64,000 bases of DNA, taken from positions 1,736,001 to 1,800,000 of the forward strand of contig NC_088307.1 of assembly GCF_032854445.1 (NCBI RefSeq), written 5' to 3'. The stretch's first letter is position 1. Each line of letters opens with the position of its first letter. A model generated the notes under the pieces. That model did not search any database and had not been told where the DNA came from. It saw only the letters and a list, made by a program, of their open reading frames with translations. The DNA is from Liolophura sinensis (Eukaryota > Mollusca > Polyplacophora > Chitonida > Chitonidae). Shown here in pieces: positions 1 through 11,300 of this stretch. Position numbers and translations under genes: made by a program.

Positions 1-159
1 AATGATAATAATACATCTAAATATAAATAACATCTAGATGGTTGATACAGTGAAAGCACACATGCATCCATGTAAATTTCAGTTGTTGTCTGTAATTTTA
101 CGTAGGGCGATTGAAAACGTGAAAGGGAAGGGGCTCCTTTTACCTGTCTATACATGTAA

Positions 160-1845
160 AACTTTTTGTCATGGAATTTGTACTTCCTTTAGGGAGATAG
201 AAATTATGTTGTGTTGATCTGAGAACAATATCGTACAGCTGTTTGTTTGGAGGGAAAAGGTGTTTAATATAGTTTGGACAGAGATTATGTCATGCTTTAT
301 AGATGAAAGAATTTTTTAGTTTACCCTTTTATTATAATATATCCACTTTAGTCTTGCAAACAAAGTTTTTTCAGAGTTGTTTCTGGTTTCTTGTAGAACT
401 AGACAAGCAGTTCTTCTCCGTAACTTGACTATCTTTTCTCTAAACAGTTTCCCCAGAACAGCAATAATCGAAGTGAGAAAGAACATACTACTTACAGAAA
501 CTATCACTACAGTGACATGTTAGAAGAGCTCTCTTCCTTCGTAGCATCCCTAACAATTTAGAAACCTTTTTGCATCCATTTTTGATTTGTGTTTTTCAGG
601 AAAGACGTTCATCAATACAAATACCAAGCAGTTTAGCATTACTGATTCCTTACAGTTTACTTCCATGAAGCATAACAGAGAAAGGAACATGTTTGATTAA
701 CTGCCGCCGTTGCCTGGAGCCTAGTATCACGCATTTAGATTTTTGGGGATTAATGAACATGAGTTTTTTGTAGCGCCAGTCTATAATGCAATCCATATTG
801 CTGTTAACATTGCGCTCAGTGTCAGACATATTGCCTCAGGAGCAGTACACAGTCGTGTCATTAGCAAAGTTGTCAATAGAATTGCCACTGCTCTTTAGAA
901 ATAATGGTAGATCATTTATATATAGAATAAAAAGTAGAGGTCACAATATGGAGCCTTGCGGGACTCCGGCCATAATATCCATAGCAATAGACATTTCTCC
1001 TCCAGCAACAACCTTTTGTTGTCTGTTATATAGGTAGAACTGGAAGAATGTAAGAGCAATTGAGTGAAATTTGTATACTTTAAGTTTTTAAACTAATATA
1101 GCATGATTAACACTATCACATGTCCTCTTGAAGTCTACAAAAAATACAGTTCCAATAACTTCCCCATTATCTATCGCCCTACGCCAGTGTTCAACCATTT
1201 TCAGCAATGGAGTGTAAGGAGCAAAAACCAGATTGATTTTCATGCAATAATTTAAAATTTGAGAGTCATATATAGTTATGAACATGTCGTTCAATGATTT
1301 TTTTTAAAAAAAGGGTAGGACATATATTGGACGACAGTTTTTAACTTTGGACCCCCTTTGTGAGGAGGGATAACTTTAGCAATTTTCCACGTGTCTGGAA
1401 AAGAACTGGTCATAACTTACTTGTTTATTAACATGGTAAAAGATTTTGCAGTAAAAGGGGCAGCTAATGAAAGAAATTTAGCATTGACATTGCCTAGACC
1501 ACTGGCCTTATCTTTATCAAAGCTTAAAAGGTATTGTAAAACAGAAACATAGGAGATAGTTGGTATGGAGTAAAAGGTATAATGAAGAGCTTTTCTTCGA
1601 CTTGTTCCTGAAGTCTTTCAAGACTTTGAACAAAACTGACCATGTTTATATTATTAATATCTATCAAATGTTTGGCTACAGTAGAGAAGAAGGTATTGAA
1701 CATATGGCAAATTTTAGCTGCATCATTTATTGGATTGTCATCCTCATCAGTCATAACAAAATACTGCATGCACAGACAGTGATCTCCCTTGTAACACGGG
1801 ACGATGGCATCTCTTACGAAAGTCGGGTTTCTAGAGATCAAGTCC
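160..1845 (-). pseudogene. Degenerate non-LTR retrotransposon (LINE) reverse transcriptase remnant
   Basis: Reading the minus strand from about 1845 down to 300 gives pieces of one reverse transcriptase in several frames. The piece at 1524-1770 carries the upstream finger region (DDNPINDAAKICHMFNTFFS). The piece at about 1096-1146 resembles RT motif A (VDFKRTCDSVNHAIL, where an acidic pair with AFD is usual). The piece at about 950-972 is motif B (AGVPQGS), and the one at about 858-873 is a motif C remnant, FANDT in place of FADDT. The open segment at 316-507 looks like the C-terminal tail. Stops and frameshifts separate the pieces and motif C is altered, so the copy is inactive. The overall pattern is that of the jockey/CR1 group, but the clade is not determined. 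The outer ends are approximate. Confidence 0.7.
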
Positions 1846-2109
1846 TGTGTGTCACCTGGAGTCTGTCAGTAGGCCTCTGTCCACTCACTGTGTCACCTAG
1901 ATGCAAGGTCGTCCGCAAAGCCAGTTTCCTGTCTTTCTTTTCCTCCGTTGTCCTTCTGGGGAACACATCGTCACTAAACGCCATCGCTTTCACTTTGCTG
2001 CGACTGTTTTCCAAGTGGTGTGTCCAGCTGATGCACGTATTCAGTTGTCGTAACGCCGGCAGCACATTGATCTATAGCTACTGCGCAAAGGTTAATAGAA
2101 TCAGGTGGT

Positions 2110-5100
2110 GGTAAATGTTTCATGGTGTCGCTGATTTCCTGTAAATCCTGTAGTATCTGTAGGCCTACCATCGATGCCTCGGTGTGTTTGATTAGACTGT
2201 CTCAAACTACATGGCTTGCTATGTGCAATGAGCCAACAGACGGCACGCAGCGTGTTCGGTAACTGACCCATTGCCATGCCTAGTGTGGATCATGCCAAAC
2301 TGCAGACGCTTTCATCCTCTTTGCCTGGATTTTTAGAAGAGAAGCCGCACTCAGCAAAGAAAAACCCATCTGTGTTGCTTTGCTGCCACTGATTGAATAG
2401 GTTTTTTTTCCTTTCCTAAACCTTGACACCTGTCTCTTTCTCTGTCCTTTGGCCATGACAAACGCCGTGTTTCTCAAAAAGTACAAAAATCTATCTAATG
2501 TGAGCTTCACTGAATAATTTTATTCTGGCAGGCATGTCCTGTTTCGGGGTTTATGTAGGCCTTACACCAAAAGCACTTATCTGTTATGTAACCCAGACAG
2601 GCTGCTATCAGAACTTACTACTTTATACACCACCTTTTTTTTCTTTTACACCGGTTGACAGTTAAACTTTTATAGTTAAAACCTCAAGTTTTCCTTGTGC
2701 TGATGCAGTATAAGATTCCGCCAAATCAGTCAGTTCAACCACAAAATTAAGGTTCAGTCTTACAACAAATCACAGGAATCTGTGAAGATGTCAAAGTGAC
2801 GCGTCAATAGCCATGGTTGTCTGTAGCACCCGTCACACTATACAGACTAGCCTCAATTCACCAATTAATTTCATACACAAATATCTATACATATTTGTTT
2901 CAATATTGAACATGCCGAAAAACTAAGAAACCAGGGGGCAAAACGAAAATTGAAATGGACATGGACATATAAGTTTTTACAATGATGTATACTTTATACT
3001 TGCGATTTTCAATTTAACCTCAGCTGATTTGTGAGTCTGTGAAAATTCAGTTTTGAGACCAAAATTACCGAGATACAAGGAAAGTGATTATAAACAAGTA
3101 AGTGAGCACGCTTACCTCCCCCTGAATCTCCATTTCCGGAGTTCGTTTGACAGGCGGAAAGATTATACTCTGTTTTTAGGGGTTGTTTTTTATGTTTCCT
3201 GGGAATGTCTTTTTCGTCTTAAGCTGAACCCACTGATGTATTGGCCAGTATGCATGTAGAGTAAAGATATAAATGTCACGTGTATTTGAATCGCAAACGT
3301 TTTAAGTGAGAGGAAGGTAAATATTCTGTCAGCAACAACAACAACAACAACATTCAGTGGCAATGTACTTTCTTTCTTATTATACTGCAATCTGATAGAA
3401 ATGCACCCCTGTGAGATACGTCCGGCTGATCATGGCGAAGCATTGTGTTGACATCAGGCCTTCCGCATATTAGCAATAATGGAAGTGCATATGTAAACTG
3501 TTTTCCAAATCCAAGAATTTTGTTATAATAATCATGAAGTGCTGTAGTCGCAGTTTCGAGCCGCCATTCGGCGCGGCAGATTTAGTCCAACAGTTTTCGG
3601 TCAAGCTATGGTGGTTAATGTACATACCAGACTTGATTTTAGGGTCATGAATAAAGAGACATGGGTTAACAATATTTTTGTATACAAGCTGCGCTTGCGA
3701 ATTATTTGTGCGCATTACGTTATTTACGCCTGCGACATTTGATGTGTCGTACTTGGCAAGAGAATGTTTATTCTTAGCACTCCCATTTCCTCCTTTTCCA
3801 AACCTGGCCATCGTCATGTAAGTGAAAAACTCATGAACACAGTGTTAACCACGTGAAATAAACCAATAATTTAAAAGGCACATTAAGTTGCCTTCATTGA
3901 TTGACTTTCAATATATTGACCTACATATCCTGAAAATAAAAACACAAACACATACCATATATCATGGAGACAGACATTGAGACAAGCGTGAACTTAAAAC
4001 AGTTTTGTGGAGTGCAGCATCCAAATGTATCACAAGTTGAAATAATGCATGGGAAATATACCATGTCACTGATTTATCAAATGTATAAATTGAATATCAA
4101 AGATTAATGTTACATAGCGTTATCTGTTCACTGGGACAGGCGCCATCATCTGAATTTATTTCCATATCAAACAACTTGAAACATGTTGAATGTAACATCC
4201 TTCTGGGTATTGAATCTGAAATTCATTTTTTTCTGACAAGAACATTGTTGAATATATTTGCAACAACACCAACAGATTTTACAGTCACGGATATCTGAAG
4301 ATGAATAACTACTACACGTGCGAGTACGCCCTTCTGTTGAATGACTATTTAACGAAAACATTAGTTTTCATTTTTTATCACCTTGGTAAATTCAGGTTCA
4401 TTTGGGTTATTTGATCAACTAGAAGTGCTCCACAAAGTGAGAGAGTAACCCTACCTACCAGCATGTGCACATCGCACACCATCGATTAGTGTGACGTGAA
4501 ATGGGGGCCGTTTGTTGTTGTGTGAATTACAGATTATCACCATTTAAAATTTGGTCAATGGACCCTCTTTTTCAGAGATTGTAACTTAAAACATTAAATT
4601 CATTTTTCTGAATACAGCTTAGCTAAGTTAAGGTCTGTGTTTAGCTATAAGGTAATGGTATAAAATTTCAGTAAGTCTTCTTGAATGCCATCCTGCATCA
4701 TTGGTCTGACCAGTCTATTTAAATACATGTGTGTAGAATGTCAGTTTTTGTGCCAGTCTGTTTATGGGAGTGTTAGAGTACATGTCATTTCACAACTTTA
4801 AAACACAGTAGAAGATCCGAGTAAAGTCCTTTGCGCTTTCTGTTTATGCCCACACTATTTAGATTTGGGTTTGGAATGGTTCAAGTTTAAATGGAGCAAA
4901 ACTATGGTGCGGTGAAGGTGACAGTCAGTGATAAATAATTTGTTTTTTATGATGAATACAGCATGTTTCACACTGAACCCAGGTGATGTTCTTTTAGTGA
5001 CAGATATGGATAGCGAGTTCCAGGAACTTCTCTCTCCTGGATATGATTTTTCTGCCGGCAAATCAATCAAATGGTGATAACAATGAGAAACTCTTTGGAC

Positions 5101-5206
5101 TTTTTTTTCACTACCTTGTGACTTTCAGCGTTACGCTCATTAACTGACTTGTCCTCTCCCAGACGCAAACTGTTACGAACAGTTCTATTTTCTCTTTGTG
5201 TTTCAG
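2110..5206. other. Upstream intergenic region of SIN1; no recognisable gene
   Basis: About 3 kb of AT-rich DNA. Open frames are short and show no domain I recognise. One minus-strand frame (3470-3811, starting MARFGKGGNGSAKNK) has a basic, glycine-rich start and could be the first exon of a gene running left, but nothing else supports it. Any non-coding first exon and the promoter of SIN1 should lie somewhere here; I cannot place them. Confidence 0.4.
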
Positions 5207-5383
5207 GTACTCCCTCATCGGCTTCGCCATGGCGATGATGGATAATGCAGAGTTCCTGATATCGCATATTCGTAACTCGTACATCACCAGCGATGACACA
5301 GGAATGTGTGAGACGATTATAGAGAGTGAGGAAAACGAGAAACAGCAAGGCGAGAAACGGCCAATTTCATGGCATGCACCCAG
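5207..5383 (+). CDS. MAPKAP1: SIN1 exon 1 (22 nt of 5' UTR plus codons 1-52)
   Basis: A good acceptor (ctttgtgtttcag) ends at 5206, so a non-coding exon probably lies upstream. Coding starts at ATG 5229 and the exon ends with CCAG before gtaacg at 5384, leaving two bases of a codon. It encodes the conserved N-terminus, with [17 protein letters not shown] matching the vertebrate and insect SIN1 start, followed by a variable acidic linker. Confidence 0.9.
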
Positions 5384-8300
5384 GTAACGAGTGGAAGTCC
5401 AGGTTCTGAAATTACATAAATTTAAATGTGCCTGCTTCAGAACTGTCCTGCTACAGCAAGACTTGGTGTAAGAACTGTCTTGCTACAGCAAGACTTGATG
5501 TAAAAACTGTCCTGTTACAGCAAGACTTGGTGTAAGAACTGTCTTGCTACAGCAAGACTTGGTGTAAGAACTGTCCTGCTACAGCAAGACTTGCTGTAAA
5601 AACTTTCCTGCTTGCTGTAAAAACTGTCCTGCTACAGCCAGACTTGCTGTAAAAACTGTCCTGCTACAGCCAGACTTGCTGTAAAAACTGTCCTGCTACA
5701 GCCAGACTTGCTGTAAAAACTGAAACATGCTTGATTGCAATGTTAAAACCCTAGGAATGATTCCACAAAGCATGTTATCACTTACATAAATGTAAACATT
5801 TGAAATCTGGAATTCAAACGTATATTTTAAATATATGCATGTAACCATCCCGGTTGGAAGGACATGTACATGTAGTTGGGCTCTACCATGCATCAAAATA
5901 TGCATGTGAATTTCAGATGTTTAAAGTGTGGAATAAAGTGCCATTGCTTTGTGATAAAATAAAACTGGTGTCAAGATTTAAGCCTGTCCTAAAATGTAAT
6001 GCGCATTGAAAGAAACTCATTCGAAGCAGCAATCAAACCTTTGTTTTTTATAGTTTTTTTATTTTTAATACTTTGACACTGTATTGAACTTCAGTCAAGT
6101 AAGTCATGAAATCAGTTGTTGTTATTTGTTGTTGTTGTTGTCTTTGTTTCAGTGGTCAGTTGGACTCGAGCTTCAGTGATAGTGGTTTTGAGCACTCTGA
6201 CAGTGAGCTGTCACATTCCTACGATATCTTCCCAGATATGGATTATGGTAGGTAGACGAAAGCCTGATAAAACTGATAAAGCACGCCATCATGGTTGATT
6301 AAATACAACACCAACCCTGTTTACCAGACTTGTTTGTAGTTGCTGTTTTCCTAAATTGGTTCTCAGTGTTAAGGAAGAAGTAAATGGGCTGGTGACCCAG
6401 GAATTAGCGCACTGTGAGTAGATGCTGTCGTTTCTGGTGCCTTTGGCATGATACTTCGTTGAATCAGCGTTTACACAGAAGTGCATGGACTGGTCACCCA
6501 GGCATTAATATACTGTGTTTGGATGATGTCAGATCAGGTGTCTTTGGCATGATAATTGAGTGAGGCAGTATTTAAACAGAAGTGCATGGACTGGTCACCC
6601 AGGAATTAGCATGATGTCAGGTTTTTGTCTTTGGCATGATGCTTCACTGAATCCGCATTTATTAAGATGTGCATGACCTGGTCTTACTGAATTCATTACA
6701 TATACTGTATGAGGTATGGATGGATGTTATGTGTGTGGGGGATCTCCATGGCTCAGTTGGTTAGCGCACTAGCACAACGTAATGACCGAGCAGCCTCTCA
6801 CCAATGCGGTCGCTGTGAGTTCAAGTCCAGCTTATGCTGGCTTCCTCTCCAGCCGTAAATGGGAAGGTCTGCCAGCAACCTGCAGATGGTCGTGGGTTTC
6901 CCCCGGGCTCTGCCCGGTTTCTACCCACCATAATGCTGGCCGCCATCATATAAGTGAAATATTTTTGAGTACGGCGTAAAACACCAATCAAATAAATAAA
7001 TAAATAAATGTTATGTGTGGTACATGTACTAGGCAATTCAGGGGAAGTTAGTAAGGGGCTTGAGGCTTCTCGTACAACACTGTCTGTTGTCACAATCTTA
7101 CCTATGGGCATGACATTGATATGGCAGATATATTACCAATGTACCATTTTTAACCTCAAATCTCATGATATGGCCACGATATGGCTGGAAAACTGCCGAT
7201 GTGGCGTTAAGCCATAATCATTTATTTAAACCTCAATCATTCATTCATTCACTGGGGAAGCCTTCTCAGGCATGAATTAAGTTGGAATTTGTGGGTGAGA
7301 GAAGCCATGTGAGTATATAGTGGTTGGCTTAAGGAAGAGTTTGAGGCTGTCTGTTTTATCTCTTTCTTTATGTCAGACTCACAGATATTGCATATGTATT
7401 TATGCGCTGTGACTTAAGTTAAGATACATCCATTCATTTATTTATTTATGAAATGTTTCTTCCAATTTGGCAAAGGCCCAGAGAACTGAAGAGTACAGTG
7501 TGAAACTATGAAATCAACAAATCATTCTGTCTAACAGCACACCTGGTGATTGTTTTGACAGGCGCTCATCGACGTCGTTCTAACACGGCTCAGCGGTTAG
7601 AGAGGATGAAGAAGGAGAAGCGGAACCAGGTCAAGGTCAAACACATTACTTGGAAAGAACTGCCTGTAGAGTTTAATGGTAGGTTCTTCTGTACTGTCTC
7701 CTTACTAGAACATCAGGAGGAATGAACTGCCTGTAGAGTGTAATGGTAGGTTCTTCTGTACTGTCACCTTACTAGAACATCACGAGGAATGAACTGCCTG
7801 TAGAGTGTAATGCTAGGTTCTTCTGTCCTGTCTCCTTACTAGAACATCACGAGGAATGAACTGCCTGTAGAGTGTAATGCTAGGTTCTTCTGTCCTGTCT
7901 GCGAAGTAGAACATCACCTGAAAGAAACGACTGACAAAGTTTAATGGTAGGTTCTTCTGTACTGCCTGCAAACTAGAACATCACCTGGAAGGAACAGCCT
8001 GTAGAGCTTAATTGTAGGTTCTTCTGTACTGTCTGCAATTTAGAACATCACCTGGAAGGAACTGCCTGCAGAATTTAATGGTAGGTTCTTCTGTACTGCC
8101 TGCAAACTAGAACATCACCTGGAAGGAACTGCCTGTAGAGTTTAATGGTAGGTTCTTTTGTACTGTCTGCAAGCTAAAACATCACCTGGAAGGAACTGCC
8201 TGCAGAATTTAATGGTAGGTTCTTTTGTACTGCCTGCAAACTAGAACGTCAGTGGGAAGGAACTGCCTGTAGAGTTTAATTTTAGCTTCTTCTGCACTAT

Positions 8301-11300
8301 CTCCTTACTACAACATCACCTGGAAGGAACTATTTCATAAGATAACTTACCTTATCTACTGAACAACATAGTCATATCTTCATTTTTCAAAAATAATTGG
8401 GAGAGAAGTGTAACTCTTTGCTTTCAACACTACAAATATCTGTCCTAGAAATTGGAAGAAATTGGTAGTTATCTCCTCCATGTCAATCTGACATGGAGTT
8501 TAGTATGTCTCCACGTGCTGCAGCTCCAGTGCTTCTGATTCACTGATGCAGAAATTCTATGTTATTATGTTTTGAAACAATGCTGTACCTATTTTAAGAA
8601 AGTTTACCCAGCTTTCCCAGGGAGTAAGTCCATGCTCTGTTTTGTGCCTTTTTTTTTGTATATACGTGTAACTTTTGGATACTCTTACTTTACAAAAGAG
8701 AAAAGAAAATTAAATGAACTTGTTTCAAATGTATCTACCAACACAGAAGTGATCTATCTTGAGCTCTTATATAAGTAAATGTCTAGTAATAAATGTATAT
8801 CAATTAATATTATGTGAAATAGAAAACAACAGTTTCTATCATTTAACTGTCTTTTTTGATCCTGCTTGGATATAGCCACAGATAAAGCTCATCTCTTTGA
8901 GAAAGTGGAGGTGCCGGCAGCTCCCTCTAGTGGGCAAGAGACACGAAAGAAGAAGTCCGCTCTTACCGATCAGCTGGAAAATTTCAGCAGCTCATCAGAA
9001 AATCCCTTCATGGAATATGCAAAGTTTGACGGCAGGGTGAGTCTGACACTTCATAGTATCAAGGTATTACTGTGACATGGATCAGGGGTAAAGCATGGGC
9101 TCATTATGAGCCTCAGGCAGTGGGCCAATGAAGTTGCACACTCACACTGCTTCAGCTGAAGCTCTGTCAGGTTTGTCAGGGTACATGTAGGTGTGGTGTA
9201 TCTGATGGCAGGATGATTTTGTCAGGGTACATGTGTGTGGGGTGTATTTGATGGCAGGGTAATTTTGTCAGGGTACATGTGTGTGGGGTGTATCTGATGG
9301 CAGGATGATTTTGTCAGGGTACATGTATGTGTGGTGTATTTGATGGCAAGGTAATTTTATCAGGGTACATGTGGGTGTGGTGTATCTGATGGCAGGATGA
9401 TTTTGTCAGGGTACATGTAGGTGTGGTGTATCTGATGGCAAGGTAATTTTGTCAGGGTACATGTATGTGTGGTGTATCTGATGGCAGGGTAATTTTGTCA
9501 GGGTACATGTAGGTGTGGTGTATCTGATGGCAGGGTAATTTTGTCAGGGTACATGTAGGTGTGGTGTATCTGATGGCAGGATAATTTTGTCAGGGTACAT
9601 GTATGTGTGGTGTATCTGATGGCAAGGTAATTTTGTCAGGGTGTATGTGATGGCAGGGTAATTTTGTCAGGGTAATGTGTGTGTGGTGTATGTGATGGCA
9701 GGGTAATTTTGTCAGGGTACATGTATGTGTGGTGTATGTGATGGCAAGGTAATTTTGTCAGGGTACATGTATGTGTGGTGTATCTGATGGCAGGGTAATT
9801 TTGTCAGGGTGTATGTGATGGCAGGGTAATTTTGTCAGGGTACATGTGTGTGTGGTGTATGTGATGGCAGGGTAATTTTGTCAGGGTACATGTGTGTGTG
9901 GTGTATCTGATGGCAGGGTAATTTTGTCTGAGTACATGTATTTGTGGTGTATTTGATGGCAAGGTAATTTTGTCAGGGTACATGTATGTGTGGTGTATCT
10001 GATGGCAGGGTAATTTTGTCAGGGTGTATGTGATGGAAGGGTAATTTTGTCAGGGTACATGTAGGTGTGGTGTATCTGATGGCAGGGTAATTTTGTCAGG
10101 GTACATGTAGGAGTGGTGTATCTGATGGCAGGGTAATTTTGTCAGGGTACATGTATGTGTGGTGTATCTGATGGCAAGGTAATTTTGTCAGGGTACATGT
10201 AGGTGTGGTGTATCTGATGGCAGGGTAATTTTGTCAGGGTACATGTAGGTGTGGTGTATCTGATGGCAAGGTAATTTTGTCAGGGTACATGTATGTGTGG
10301 TGTATCTGATGGCAGGGTAATTTTGTTAGGGTGTATGTGATGGCAGGGTAATTTTGTCAGGGTACATTTGTGTGTGGTGTATGTGATGGCAGGGTAATTT
10401 TGTCAGGGTACATGTGTGTGTGGTGTATCTGATGGCAAGGTAATTTTGTCAGGGTACATGTAGGTGTGGTGTATCTGATGGCAGGATAATTTTGTCAGGG
10501 TACATGTATGTGTGGTGTATCTGATGGCAGGGTAATTTTGTTAGGGTGTATGTGATGGCAGGGTAATTTTGTCAGGGTACATGTGTGTGTGGTGTATCTG
10601 ATGGCAGGGTAATTTTGTCAGGGTACATGTATGTGTGGTGTATCTGATGGCAGGATAATTTTGTCAGGGTACATGTATGTGTGGTGTATCTGATGGCAAG
10701 GTAATTTTGTCAGGGTACATGTATGTGTGGTGTATCTGATGGCAGGGTAATTTTGTCAGGGTACATGTAGGTGTGGTGTATCTGATGGCAGGGTAATTTT
10801 GTCAGGGTACATGTAGGAGTGGTGTATCTGATGGCAGGGTAATTTTGTCAGGGTACATGTATGTGTGGTGTATCTGATGGCAGGGTAATTTTGTCAGGGT
10901 ACATGTAGGTGTGGTGTATCTGATGGCAGGGTAATTTTGTCAGGGTACATGTAGGTGTGGTGTATCTGATGGCAAGGTAATTTTGTCAGGGTGTATGTGA
11001 TGGAAGGGTAATTTTGTCAGGGTACATGTATTTGTGGTGTATCTGATGGTATCTGATATTTTTTGATGGTAGAGTAAATGACAGAATTCACCATTTCAGT
11101 ACTTGCATTCATGTATCTCCTACAGACGGGCTAAGTTGGATATTGAGATGATTGTGACATTTTTTCATAGTAAGGTAACAAATGGTATCAGTGCCACACT
11201 GTTTACTGTATATCCTACAGACAGGCTAAGTTGGATGGCGAGGCGATTGTGACATTTTGTGATAGTAATGTAACAAATGATATCAGTGCCACACTGTTTA

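Noticed and set aside
5067-5348. Minus-strand frames overlapping SIN1 exon 1
   Set aside because: Antisense shadows of the conserved first SIN1 exon.
6736-6830. Possible tRNA genes at SINE heads (6.7, 27.6, 49.6 kb and others)
   Set aside because: A- and B-box motifs are present but the arms do not pair into a full cloverleaf and each is followed by a SINE body and tail.
9172-11050. CRISPR-like repeat arrays (here and in other arrays)
   Set aside because: Units are contiguous tandem repeats without unique spacers, in a clearly eukaryotic, intron-bearing context.
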